Positions 26,290 through 34,842 of a stretch of DNA of 64,000 bases are shown here, one piece after another; position 1 is the first letter of the stretch; the number at the start of each line of letters is the position of its first letter. A program made the translations under genes and the position numbers. The notes under the pieces are model-generated. The model was not told the DNA's origin. It ran no database searches and worked only from the letters and a program-made list of their open reading frames with translations. Location of the stretch: the NCBI GenBank assembly GCA_035798135.1, contig JAPFBR010000001.1, forward strand, positions 806,001-870,000. Direction: 5' to 3'. This DNA comes from Sediminicola sp035798135 (lineage in GTDB: Bacteria > Bacteroidota > Bacteroidia > Flavobacteriales > Flavobacteriaceae).

Positions 26290-27228
26290 CTACAGTTGGT
26301 TTGGATTGGGTAAAGATTCAATGGCTCCATAATTGGTAGTGGTAATAGCGCCGGCCTTATTGGCTTTTAGAACCATAGTGGCCAAGAGTGTTTCGTCATT
26401 GAAAACAAGGCTAAAATCCTCTAGGGCAGAAATTTGCTGTAACAGGCAACCAATAAAGGCATCCCCGGCACCTGTGGTATCCACGGGGCTTACCTTGATG
26501 CTTGGAATTATCTGTTTGGTTTTGGAGGTGCTCAGTAATGTACCGTCCCCACCTAAGGTTATGGTAATTGTTTTAGCTCCAATGTCATGTAAGAAATCAC
26601 AGGCTTCGTTTAAATCCTCTTTTCCGGAAAGTAATTGTGCCTCTTCCATGCTAAATTTACACAGGTCAGATTTTTCTATATAGGGCAGGCATTTTTCTAT
26701 AAATACTTTTTCTTTCCCTTTCCATAGATCAACACGAAAATTGGGGTCAAAACAAATAAAAGCACCTTGGTTAAGCGCATCAAAAAAATATCTCTTGTAG
26801 GCATTTTCAAGGTTTCCTCCCAGTAGTGCTGTTGCTGCTCCGAGGTGAATGATATTGCCCTTGAATTTATTTCTGTATTCGGGATCGTATTGTAATTCCT
26901 TGTCTGCACCCCTACTGAAAACAAAATCTCTTTCCCCGTCCTCTGCCAAGGAAACAAAGGCCAAGGTGGTAAATGTTGAAGAACGCTGGGCCATGGAAAT
27001 GTCCACACCGTGTGTGACCAATATATCTAATAGGAAAGTGCCGAAAGGATCATTGCCAACACAGCCTATAAAGGCGCTTTCTCCTCCTAGTTTGGAAATT
27101 GCACAGGCAACATTGGCAGGTGCGCCGCCAGCTTTTTTGGTGAAATCTATTGCTTTTGATAGATCACTGCCTTGCTTTTCTGCTACAAAATCTATCAACA
27201 ATTCACCTATACAAAAAACATTTTTCAT
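26290..27228 (-). CDS. PfkB-family carbohydrate kinase, probable fructokinase
   Basis: A 312-residue ribokinase-fold enzyme. PfkB signature 1 is GGAPANVACAISKLGGESAFIG near residues 34-55 and signature 2 is DTTGAGDAFIGCLL near 256-270, with the catalytic Asp in GAGD. The operon with amylosucrase suggests that it phosphorylates fructose released from sucrose. Specificity is inferred from context, not motif. Confidence 0.9.
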   Translation of the reverse strand: MKNVFCIGELLIDFVAEKQGSDLSKAIDFTKKAGGAPANVACAISKLGGESAFIGCVGNDPFGTFLLDILVTHGVDISMAQRSSTFTTLAFVSLAEDGERDFVFSRGADKELQYDPEYRNKFKGNIIHLGAATALLGGNLENAYKRYFFDALNQGAFICFDPNFRVDLWKGKEKVFIEKCLPYIEKSDLCKFSMEEAQLLSGKEDLNEACDFLHDIGAKTITITLGGDGTLLSTSKTKQIIPSIKVSPVDTTGAGDAFIGCLLQQISALEDFSLVFNDETLLATMVLKANKAGAITTTNYGAIESLPNPNQL

Positions 27229-27282
27229 TCGCTTGACATATTTTAAAGCATAAATTAGGAAGAAATAAACAGTAAAACTAAA

Positions 27283-27312
27283 TATGCCCCCAAATTTATA
27301 AATTTAGGGGCA
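27283..27312 (-). terminator. probable terminator after nrdJ
   Basis: ATGCCCC-C-AAATTT (27284-27297) pairs with AAATTT-A-GGGGCAT (27300-27313), with one internal mismatch. It lies between the nrdJ stop and the kinase gene; the T-run after it is short, so efficiency is uncertain. Confidence 0.55.
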
Positions 27313-27345
27313 TGGCTTTTAAAAATGAAGGCTTAATTCGGTAAC

Positions 27346-29898
27346 CTATCCACATTTTGAGGATCCGCAATCCTTACAGGTAAGACAGCCTTCTTGGTAG
27401 ATTAGATTATTGGAATTACAAGCCTCACATTTCTGGCCGTTTACTTCTGTACCGTCTTCTACATATCGTTTTAGCGATCTGGCAACTCCATTTTTCCAGG
27501 TGTTAATAGATTCGCTGTCCAATTGCAAGCTGTTGATAAGGTCTACCACTTTTTCAATGGGCATACCGTGTCTTAGCGTGCCCGAAATCAATTTGGCATA
27601 ATTCCAATATTCTGGGTCAAATTTATGAGAAAGCCCTTCAATTGTAGTTTTATAGCCTCTTTTGTTCTTGTATTGAAAATCGTAGCGTGAAGAACCGTCT
27701 TCATCCCTATTCTTTATGATTAAACCATTATTTACCCAACGAGGGATTAATATTCCATCTTCATCATCGGCCATGCCGGTGAAAATCTCATAAGGTTTGT
27801 CGTTAATCAAGCCAATAAAAGCAATCCATTTTTCCTTGTTGTTTTGAAGCCTCACTACATCGGCCTCCAAGGTTTGTGGGCGTTTGGTGGGAAAGGAGGT
27901 TAAAGATTCTTCATTGGGTGTTTTAGCTGGTTCATTAGAAATTAAAACGCCAGACCTAGATCCGTCCCGGTATACGGTGACACCTTTACAACCAGCTTTC
28001 CAAGCTTCTAAATATAGTTTCCCAACCAATTCTTCGGTAGCTTCATTGGGAAGGTTTATGGTGACACTGATACTGTGGTCTACCCACTTTTGCACCGCCC
28101 CTTGTAAACGAACCTTGCTAAGCCAGTCCACATCGTTGGAGGTAGCTTTGAAATAAGGGGATTGGGCTACGATTTTTTGTAATTCCTCGTGACTGTAATT
28201 TTTCGTGGTGTCCATACCCTTGACGGACATCCATTGTTTAAATTTATGATGGAAAACGGTGTATTCTTCCCAAGAATCGCCTACTTCATCCACAAAATCT
28301 ACCCGCACATTCTTGTCGTTGGGGTTTACTTTCCGACGACGTTTGTAAACAGGGAGGAAAACAGGTTCAATGCCCGAGGTGGTTTGAGTCATTAAACTGG
28401 TAGTTCCCGTGGGCGCTATGGTCAATAAAGCAATATTCCTACGTCCAAACTCCAACATCTCATAATAGAGTTTTTCATCGGCCTCCTTAAGACGCAAGAT
28501 AAAGGGATTGTTTTTTTCACGTTCGGCGTCAAAAATTTCAAACGCACCTCGTTCTTTGGCCATATGTACCGAAGCCCTATAGGCTTCCAAAGCTATAATT
28601 TTATGCACTTCAATTGAGAACGCATTCGCCTTATCACTTCCATAACGTAGGCCTAATGCCGCCAACATATCCCCTTCGGCAGTGATGCCTATCCCAGTAC
28701 GTCGACCTTGTGCGGCTTTTTCTTTGATATTTTTCCATAAATTATATTCAACTGCCTTGGTGACTTCGAATTCGGGGTCTGACTTTATTTTATCTAAAAT
28801 AACATCGATCTTCTCCAATTCAAGGTCAATAATATCGTCCATAATACGCTGTGCAGCAGTGATATGTTCTTTGAACAAGCTGAAATTAAAATTGGCGGCC
28901 TTGGTAAAAGGCTCATCAACATAGGAGAAAAGATTAATAGCCAACAATCGACAAGAATCATAGGGACATAGAGGGATCTCTCCACAAGGGTTGGTAGATA
29001 CTGTCTTGTAACCTAAATCTGAATAACAGTCCGGTACAGACTCTTTGATAATGGTATCCCAGAACAGGATGCCCGGTTCTGCGGATTGCCATGCATTATG
29101 CACTATTTTACCCCAAAGTTTTTGTGCGTCAATTGTTTTCTCCACCTTGGGAGAATCACTGTGGATTGGGAATTTTTGCGTATAAGGAACGCCGGTTTCT
29201 ACAGATTTCATGAAGGCATCATCTATTCTAACGGAAACATTTGCAGCAGTTACTTTTCCTTGCTCCATTTTAGCGTCTATAAAATCTTCTGCATCCGGAT
29301 GGTTTATAGAAACAGACAACATTAATGCTCCCCTTCTGCCGTCTTGTGCTACTTCCCGTGTGCTGTTAGAATATCGCTCCATGAAGGGCACCAGTCCTGT
29401 TGAGGTAAGGGCCGAATTTTTTACCGCTGATGCTTTTGGACGAATATGGGACAAGTCGTGGCCTACACCACCTCTGCGCTTCATAAGCTGTACCTGTTCT
29501 TGGTCTATTTTCATGATACCCCCATAAGAGTCAGATTGGTCCTCATTACCAATAACAAAGCAATTGGAAAGGGATGCAATTTGAAAAGGATTGCCAATTC
29601 CGGCCATCGGGCTCCCTTGAGGTACGATGTATTTAAAATTTTTGATAAGGTTAAAAATCGCCTCTTCGGATAAGGAATTAGGATGCCTTTTTTCTATGCG
29701 CGCAATCTCTTTTGCAATTCGACGATGCATGTCATCTGGTGTCAACTCATAAATATTGCCTTCAGAATCTTTAAGTGCATACTTGTTTATCCATACTCTA
29801 GCGGCAAGATCATCTCCTTTAAAATAGGCTTGGGAAGCTTTGAAAGCTTCCTCTTGGGTATAGGTCTTTTGTGGTCTTTGGGCTAATTTAGTCGACAT
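27346..29898 (-). CDS. nrdJ: adenosylcobalamin-dependent ribonucleotide reductase
   Basis: An 850-residue class II ribonucleotide reductase, which makes deoxynucleotides with a B12-generated thiyl radical and needs no oxygen or iron. Features: active-site cysteines in LSNCFVIG and NPCGEIPLCP, the barrel segment LLTIAPTGTTSLMTQTTSGIEP, and a C-terminal Cys-rich tail (CEACNSNN, then CLTCKDCGSSKCG) that reduces the active site. An exact TAnnTTTG promoter lies 40 bases upstream. No cobalamin riboswitch-like sequence is visible in the upstream AT-rich gap. Confidence 0.95.
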   Translation of the reverse strand: MSTKLAQRPQKTYTQEEAFKASQAYFKGDDLAARVWINKYALKDSEGNIYELTPDDMHRRIAKEIARIEKRHPNSLSEEAIFNLIKNFKYIVPQGSPMAGIGNPFQIASLSNCFVIGNEDQSDSYGGIMKIDQEQVQLMKRRGGVGHDLSHIRPKASAVKNSALTSTGLVPFMERYSNSTREVAQDGRRGALMLSVSINHPDAEDFIDAKMEQGKVTAANVSVRIDDAFMKSVETGVPYTQKFPIHSDSPKVEKTIDAQKLWGKIVHNAWQSAEPGILFWDTIIKESVPDCYSDLGYKTVSTNPCGEIPLCPYDSCRLLAINLFSYVDEPFTKAANFNFSLFKEHITAAQRIMDDIIDLELEKIDVILDKIKSDPEFEVTKAVEYNLWKNIKEKAAQGRRTGIGITAEGDMLAALGLRYGSDKANAFSIEVHKIIALEAYRASVHMAKERGAFEIFDAEREKNNPFILRLKEADEKLYYEMLEFGRRNIALLTIAPTGTTSLMTQTTSGIEPVFLPVYKRRRKVNPNDKNVRVDFVDEVGDSWEEYTVFHHKFKQWMSVKGMDTTKNYSHEELQKIVAQSPYFKATSNDVDWLSKVRLQGAVQKWVDHSISVTINLPNEATEELVGKLYLEAWKAGCKGVTVYRDGSRSGVLISNEPAKTPNEESLTSFPTKRPQTLEADVVRLQNNKEKWIAFIGLINDKPYEIFTGMADDEDGILIPRWVNNGLIIKNRDEDGSSRYDFQYKNKRGYKTTIEGLSHKFDPEYWNYAKLISGTLRHGMPIEKVVDLINSLQLDSESINTWKNGVARSLKRYVEDGTEVNGQKCEACNSNNLIYQEGCLTCKDCGSSKCG

Positions 29899-30248
29899 AG
29901 GATAAGATTTATGGTGATTACGTTAATAGAATTAAAGCAAAAGTATTAAAAATAAATACAACATAAATATTACGAAATCATGAAAGTGCACATAAAAAAT
30001 AATCTAAACAACTGATAAACAGAAAAATAAGGTATTTTAAAAGTGAAAAAGTGTACAAATAAAAATAATTATTTTATTGGTTTTATTTGTATCGTTCATG
30101 GTATTTGTCTGTTTTTGATAGGATAGGGCCTTTAGATGCCGATATGTGGAGACATTGTATTTGCCATTAGTAATTCATCTTTTTTGGGAATTCCCCTTTT
30201 AGAAAGTATTAGCATTGTTATTACAGCGCTATTTGCGATTTTTGTAAC
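29899..30248. other. AT-rich divergent intergenic region
   Basis: About 350 bases between nrdJ (minus) and the phosphatase (plus). The nrdJ side is very AT-rich and holds its -7 element. The phosphatase side carries a possible 38-codon reading frame (30136-30252). I see no hairpin with a T-run and no B12-box in this interval. Confidence 0.6.
29938..29945 (-). promoter_or_regulatory. -7 element of the nrdJ promoter
   Basis: Minus strand reads TACTTTTG, an exact TAnnTTTG match, 39 bases before the nrdJ ATG. Upstream is T-rich with TTG at 29959-29961, but the spacing of the -33 box is not ideal. Confidence 0.5.
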
Positions 30249-30252
30249 ATGA
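30136..30252 (+). CDS. possible 38-residue hydrophobic peptide, upstream of phosphatase
   Basis: A short frame encoding MPICGDIVFAISNSSFLGIP and then a hydrophobic end (SIVITALFAIFVT). Its stop overlaps the phosphatase ATG as ATGA, a typical coupling geometry. There is no family match that I recognise, and in AT-rich DNA such a frame could arise by chance. Confidence 0.2.
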   Translation: MPICGDIVFAISNSSFLGIPLLESISIVITALFAIFVT

Positions 30253-30974
30253 GAACACTTGTTATTGGAGATATACATTCCGGATTAAAGGCCTTGGTAC
30301 AAGTTATGGAAAGAGCCAAGGTCACACAAGATGATCATCTGGTTTTTTTAGGGGATTATATTGATGGATGGAGTCAAGCAGTGGAGACCGTTAATTATTT
30401 AATAGGACTTAAAGTTACCCATCAATGCACTTTTCTAAGGGGAAACCACGATGAATTATGCTTGGAATGGCTAAGTCACGGAAAGGACAATCCACTATGG
30501 TTCCAGCATGGGGGGAGATCCACTACGCAATCTTATGATCAAGTGAGTGAAGGCCTAAAAGGGATACATATGGACTTCTATAGGAATTTGGAGAATTTTC
30601 ATTTGAATCCTAAAAACCAATTGTTTCTACATGCTGGGTTTACTAATTTAAATGGAATTGACTATGAATATTTTACCAAGACCTTTTATTGGGACCGTAC
30701 CCTTTGGGAAATGGCCTTGTCCCTAAATCCCAAATTGACCACAGAAGACACTTTTTATCCAAAGCGACTTACGCATTACAATGAAATTTTTATAGGCCAT
30801 ACTCCGGTCACCAGAATAGGTAAGACTTTGCCCCATAGGGCAGCAAATGTTTGGAATATTGATACCGGTGCGGCTTTCAAGGGACCACTGTCCATTTTGG
30901 ACGTTGATACCAAAGAATATTGGCAAAGCGATCCTGTGTTTACTTTTTATCCTGGGGAGTCCGGGAGGAACTAA
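30249..30974 (+). CDS. calcineurin-like metallophosphoesterase (PPP-like Ser/Thr phosphatase)
   Basis: A 241-residue phosphatase with the metal-binding signature of PPP-type enzymes: GDIHSGLKAL, GDYIDGWSQ, RGNHDELCLEW, a later histidine in LHAGFTN, and FIGHTPVTR. It has no signal peptide, so it is cytoplasmic. Substrate could be protein or a dinucleotide (ApaH/PrpE-like proteins have the same motifs). It is followed by the desaturase gene 61 bases later. Confidence 0.9.
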   Translation: MRTLVIGDIHSGLKALVQVMERAKVTQDDHLVFLGDYIDGWSQAVETVNYLIGLKVTHQCTFLRGNHDELCLEWLSHGKDNPLWFQHGGRSTTQSYDQVSEGLKGIHMDFYRNLENFHLNPKNQLFLHAGFTNLNGIDYEYFTKTFYWDRTLWEMALSLNPKLTTEDTFYPKRLTHYNEIFIGHTPVTRIGKTLPHRAANVWNIDTGAAFKGPLSILDVDTKEYWQSDPVFTFYPGESGRN

Positions 30975-31035
30975 AATTAACGCCCTTTTATAGGTTTTTT
31001 ACAATAATATTAGGGATATTTGTAAAAAATATGTT

Positions 31036-32031
31036 ATGTCCGCAAAGAACATTAGAATAGAAGTAATGAGGGCCATTGAGAGCAAGGTAGATTCATTTAT
31101 TGACTCCTATCTTATTCCAATTGAAGAGATATGGCAGCCTACGGATTTTTTACCGGATAACCAGAGTGATAAATTCTTGGATGAAGTGACCCAAATAAGG
31201 GAAGAATCAAAAGAATTGGGCTATGATTTTTGGGTGACCATGGTAGCAGATACAATAACTGAGGAAGCCTTGCCTACCTATGAATCTTGGTTGATGGATG
31301 TGGAAGGAATAGACCAGCACGGAGAAAATAAAAATGGCTGGTCCAAATGGGTTCGTCATTGGACCGCCGAGGAAAATAGACATGGGGATGTCCTTAATAA
31401 ATACTTATATCTTTCCGGGAGGGTAAATATGAGGGAGGTAGAGATGACAACCCAGCATTTGATAGCGGATGGTTTTGATATTGGAACCGATCGCGACCCG
31501 TACAAAAATTTTATCTATACCAGTTTTCAAGAACTTGCCACAAATATTTCACACAAAAGGGTAGGTCAAATGGCAAAGAAAAAGGGCAATGTTTTACTTG
31601 GAAAAATGTGTACCATTATTGCCGGTGACGAAATGCGCCACCATTTGGCATATAGGGAATTTGTCAAGACTATTTTTGATCACGATCCAAGCCAAATGAT
31701 GTTGGCATTTGCCGATATGATGAAGAAGAAAATTGTTATGCCGGCACATTTCCTAAGGGAGTCTGGCGGTAACATTGGGTCGGCATTCGAAAATTTCTCC
31801 AATTGTGCACAACGACTAGGTGTTTATACGGCACATGATTATGTAGAAATACTTAAAAAGTTAAATACGTATTGGGAACTGGATAAAATCAGAACTTTAT
31901 CCGATGAAGCCGAAAAAGCGCGTGATTATTTGATGAAATTACCGGCCAGATTGGAACGTATTTCTGAGCGTATGAAATACCCTGAGGATCAATACCATTT
32001 TAAGTGGGTTGAGGCCAACGGAAGATTTTAA
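31036..32031 (+). CDS. acyl-ACP desaturase (stearoyl-ACP desaturase family)
   Basis: A 331-residue soluble di-iron desaturase that introduces a cis double bond into acyl-ACP. The two di-iron helices are seen as EENRHGDVLNKYLYLSG and DEMRHHLAYREFV, with another pair of ligands earlier (DTITEEALPTY). It is not fused or truncated. Control of membrane fluidity is the expected role. A strong terminator follows directly. Confidence 0.93.
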   Translation: MSAKNIRIEVMRAIESKVDSFIDSYLIPIEEIWQPTDFLPDNQSDKFLDEVTQIREESKELGYDFWVTMVADTITEEALPTYESWLMDVEGIDQHGENKNGWSKWVRHWTAEENRHGDVLNKYLYLSGRVNMREVEMTTQHLIADGFDIGTDRDPYKNFIYTSFQELATNISHKRVGQMAKKKGNVLLGKMCTIIAGDEMRHHLAYREFVKTIFDHDPSQMMLAFADMMKKKIVMPAHFLRESGGNIGSAFENFSNCAQRLGVYTAHDYVEILKKLNTYWELDKIRTLSDEAEKARDYLMKLPARLERISERMKYPEDQYHFKWVEANGRF

Positions 32032-32035
32032 TATT

Positions 32036-32067
32036 AAACCGGTTCCATAAGAACCGGTTTTTTTGTT
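32036..32067 (+). terminator. intrinsic terminator after the desaturase gene
   Basis: AAACCGGTTC (32036-32045) and GAACCGGTTT (32051-32060) form a perfect 10-bp stem with a 5-base loop, followed by a T-run. It lies between convergent genes and its left arm's complement ends in an A-run, so it may serve both. Confidence 0.9.
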
Positions 32068-32625
32068 TTATAGTTTACCTGCTTTGTGCTCTTCTTGCCA
32101 CCTCGCCAAGGCTTTCCATTTGCCTTCGTGTGCCATTTTGGCTTGCATGGGCCAAGATCCAGGAGTGTGAATGCGATAGCGATCCCCACCAGAATCCAAT
32201 ACTTCCTGACATTTTTTTACAGATGCCATAGAGAGATCTTCCCATGTTTTAATCTCAAAATTATGGAATAGTTTTTCAATTTTTGGTCCAATCCCTTCAA
32301 TCACTTTTAAATCGTTCAATTTGATTTTTTTTCCAAACGATTTTTTTGCCAAATCGACATTAAAGGAGTTTTGGGCAACTTCGGGCACTGAATTTTTTTT
32401 GGATTCCGAAGTAATTGATTTGGTCTTTTGGGACGCTAATTTTTGATTGCAGGCCTCCAAATCCAGTTTCAATTTGGCATTACTATCCTGTTGTAATTTA
32501 AGCTCATTGGAAATGGAAGTCGCATTGGAAGCGCTTTTGCCCCATAGGAAGCCCAAAATCGCAAAAATGATTCCAAAAAGGGCAAGAAAGAGCCAATTCA
32601 AGAGCGTGATGTGTTCAAAATTCAT
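32068..32625 (-). CDS. membrane-anchored helix-hairpin-helix protein
   Basis: A 185-residue protein with one N-terminal transmembrane helix (LLNWLFLALFGIIFAILGFL), a short coiled coil (residues 40-65), a low-complexity linker, and a C-terminal helix-hairpin-helix-like unit (NDLKVIEGIGPKIEKLFHNF, then KTWEDLSMASVKKCQEVLD), ending in a conserved WPMQAKMAHEGKWKALARWQ. Similar proteins are known in Flavobacteriia; the HhH suggests nucleic-acid or protein contact, but the function is unknown. Confidence 0.75.
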   Translation of the reverse strand: MNFEHITLLNWLFLALFGIIFAILGFLWGKSASNATSISNELKLQQDSNAKLKLDLEACNQKLASQKTKSITSESKKNSVPEVAQNSFNVDLAKKSFGKKIKLNDLKVIEGIGPKIEKLFHNFEIKTWEDLSMASVKKCQEVLDSGGDRYRIHTPGSWPMQAKMAHEGKWKALARWQEEHKAGKL

Positions 32626-32924
32626 ATTCTTTGGTTTAGATGGTTAATTGTTGGAATAACGGAGGTTAGTTCATCCGGAGCCTTTATTTTTGAAAATTAC
32701 AAAGTTCAAGAGCTAGGTATATCTGGAGGTTATGGTCCAAAACCAGTTACTTCTTTAAGTATTGTGGATCGGGGTTGGTTTCGGTCATTTATGGAAATGG
32801 ATTGGTTAGTGGTCCCAATGTATTAAAAAATCTTTATAAATATAATAAGATGGTTAATTATTGTGGCTCAGGGACTTACGGATAACACCATTTGTTTGAT
32901 TTACGAAGTCTAAAATTGTAGAAT

Positions 32925-33075
32925 AAACTCTATAGTTGGCCAATTGTACAATATATATGTAGAACTACATAAAAGGGGGTTCTTCCTTGGGTAGTTTTAT
33001 AGACCTTATAAATGTTTTTTCGGAATAAGGCCCTATTTCAATGTCCATTATAATATGGACGAAGTAGGGTTTTTG
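32925..33075 (+). ncRNA. candidate small RNA
   Basis: A possible plus-strand promoter (-33 TTTG at 32891-32894, 16 bases, TAAAATTG at 32911-32918, one mismatch to TAnnTTTG) is followed by about 150 bases that hold a short hairpin (TATGTAG/CTACATA near 32958-32973) and end in a terminator hairpin. No protein frame fits. It is a prediction from signals only. Confidence 0.3.
33031..33074 (+). terminator. orphan plus-strand terminator
   Basis: CCCTATTTC (33031-33039) pairs with GAAGTAGGG (33061-33069) with one G-U pair, and GTCCAT/ATGGAC form an inner stem; a 5-base T-run follows. No annotated plus-strand gene ends within 1 kb upstream except one with its own terminator. Confidence 0.6.
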
Positions 33076-33125
33076 AATTTCATACAAAGAAAGAAATGTT
33101 TCAATTTGAAATTAGTTGCTATGAA

Positions 33126-33171
33126 AAACCCGCTGTATTTTCTGTTGTTCAACAGAAAATACAGCGGGTTT
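33126..33171 (-). terminator. long terminator hairpin after the ALDH gene
   Basis: A perfect 21-bp inverted repeat (33126-33146 and 33151-33171) with a 4-base loop. On the minus strand it is followed by TTTTTC, so it ends the aldehyde dehydrogenase transcript. The stem is about twice the usual terminator length. Confidence 0.85.
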
Positions 33172-33195
33172 ACTTTTATTGGATAAGGTTAGCGC

Positions 33196-34749
33196 TTACA
33201 GATCGAACTTTATACCCTGTGCCAAAGGCAACTCAGTGGTATAATTTATCGTATTGGTTTGTCTGCGCATATATATTTTCCAGGCATCAGAACCGGATTC
33301 TCTTCCTCCCCCAGTTTCTTTTTCTCCTCCAAAGGCGCCTCCTATTTCGGCCCCTGAAGTTCCAATATTTACATTGGCTATACCACAATCACTACCATTC
33401 ACGGAAAGGAATCTTTCAGCCTCCCTAAGGTTATTGGTCATGATTGCTGAAGATAGACCCTGTACCACCCCATTTTGGATGGCAAGTGCATTCTCAACAT
33501 CCCCTGAATATTTTAAAAGATAAAGGATGGGTGCAAAAGTTTCATGCTGTACAATTTCAAAGGAATTATCGGCTTCTGCTATGGCAGGTTGCACATAACA
33601 GCCGCTTTCATAACCTTCACCTTCCAAAACACCGCCTTCAACAAGCATTTTGCCACCTTCTTCAACTACTCTTTTAAGAGCGTTTTGGTACATTTTTACG
33701 GCATCGGTGTCAATGATAGGACCAACGTGATTATTCTCATCCAATGGATTTCCAATACGCAATTGGTTGTAGGCGGCTACAACAGCGTCCTTAACCTTGT
33801 CATACATGGATTCATGGACAATTAACCTTCGGGTTGAGGTACAACGCTGTCCTGCAGTACCAACTGCGCCGAAAACGGCCCCAATAACGGTCATTTTCAA
33901 ATCAGCATCCGGGGTTACTATAATGGCATTGTTGCCACCCAATTCCAATAAAGACTTTCCTAATCTGGCTGCTACCGCTTGGGCAACAATTTTACCCATA
34001 CGGATAGACCCTGTGGCGGAAATCAAAGGAATCCTTGAATCCTTGGTCATAAATTCACCAACTCGGTGATCCCCATTGATCAAGCAGGAAATCCCTTCGG
34101 GTAAATTATTTTTCTTCAAAACAGCAGCTGCGATATTTTGACATGCAATACCACATAAAGGTGTCTTTTCGGAAGGTTTCCAGACACAGACATCACCAGA
34201 TACCCAAGCTAAGGCAGTATTCCACGCCCATACAGCCACGGGAAAGTTAAAAGCTGAGATGATCCCTACTACGCCTAATGGATGGTACTGCTCGTACATA
34301 CGATGTCCTGGACGTTCGGAATGCATTGTCAAGCCGTGTAGTTGTCTGGAGAGGCCAACGGCGAAATCACAGATGTCTATCATTTCTTGTACTTCTCCCA
34401 ATCCTTCTTGATAAGATTTCCCCATTTCATAGGAAACCAATTTTCCAAGTGGTTCCTTCAACTCGCGTAGCTTGTCCCCAAACTGACGTACAATTTCTCC
34501 CCTTTGTGGAGCGGGCATGGTTTTCCACGTCTTAAATGCAGAGGTAGAGGCATCCATCATCTTATTGTAATCTTCCTTGGAGGTTGTTTTTACCTTTGCA
34601 ATCAAAGCTCCATCTACTGGGGAATGTGAGGCTATGACGTCTCCTGATGCAAAATTATTGGAACCAGTCGAGGTGCCGGGATTTATATCTTGGATTCCTA
34701 GTTGTTTTAAGGCATCATGGATTCCGTAAGTTGTAGCTATTTTTGACAT
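33196..34749 (-). CDS. amaB: ALDH7-family aldehyde dehydrogenase (aminoadipate-semialdehyde type)
   Basis: A 517-residue NAD(P)-dependent aldehyde dehydrogenase. Catalytic Cys in GTAGQRCTSTRRL and Glu in LLELGGNNAIIVTPDADL match the ALDH7 (antiquitin, AmaB/Pcd) subfamily, which oxidises alpha-aminoadipate semialdehyde / piperideine-6-carboxylate in lysine breakdown. The C-terminal GGAFGGEKETGGGRESGSDA is also typical. It is two genes from 3-hydroxyanthranilate dioxygenase, so a role in the kynurenine route is an alternative but less supported by sequence. Confidence 0.88.
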   Translation of the reverse strand: MSKIATTYGIHDALKQLGIQDINPGTSTGSNNFASGDVIASHSPVDGALIAKVKTTSKEDYNKMMDASTSAFKTWKTMPAPQRGEIVRQFGDKLRELKEPLGKLVSYEMGKSYQEGLGEVQEMIDICDFAVGLSRQLHGLTMHSERPGHRMYEQYHPLGVVGIISAFNFPVAVWAWNTALAWVSGDVCVWKPSEKTPLCGIACQNIAAAVLKKNNLPEGISCLINGDHRVGEFMTKDSRIPLISATGSIRMGKIVAQAVAARLGKSLLELGGNNAIIVTPDADLKMTVIGAVFGAVGTAGQRCTSTRRLIVHESMYDKVKDAVVAAYNQLRIGNPLDENNHVGPIIDTDAVKMYQNALKRVVEEGGKMLVEGGVLEGEGYESGCYVQPAIAEADNSFEIVQHETFAPILYLLKYSGDVENALAIQNGVVQGLSSAIMTNNLREAERFLSVNGSDCGIANVNIGTSGAEIGGAFGGEKETGGGRESGSDAWKIYMRRQTNTINYTTELPLAQGIKFDL

Positions 34750-34785
34750 TTTATAACTTTTTATATTATAATTGTTAGATTTTCA

Positions 34786-34793
34786 CAAAGTTA
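34786..34793 (-). promoter_or_regulatory. -7 element of the ALDH promoter
   Basis: Minus strand reads TAACTTTG, an exact TAnnTTTG match, 36 bases before the ALDH ATG at 34749. Confidence 0.5.
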
Positions 34794-34842
34794 TGCAATT
34801 AACTTTAGTATGAAAGGGAATGGAAAATTGATTTTGGGGAAT

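Larger units (their letters stand above)
32626..33195. other. 570-base gap with hairpins and a possible small RNA
   Basis: No protein gene is supported here; an open frame at 32611-32826 looks spurious. The interval contains an orphan plus-strand terminator (33031-33074), a candidate promoter at 32891-32918, and the long palindrome that ends the ALDH transcript (33126-33171). Confidence 0.6.

Noticed and set aside
29899..30060. Cobalamin riboswitch before the B12-dependent nrdJ
   Set aside because: The interval is AT-rich and too short from the promoter; I see no B12 box or GC-rich stems.
32611..32826. A 71-codon frame in the gap after the HhH gene
   Set aside because: It starts inside the promoter area of the HhH gene, and its composition and content look random.
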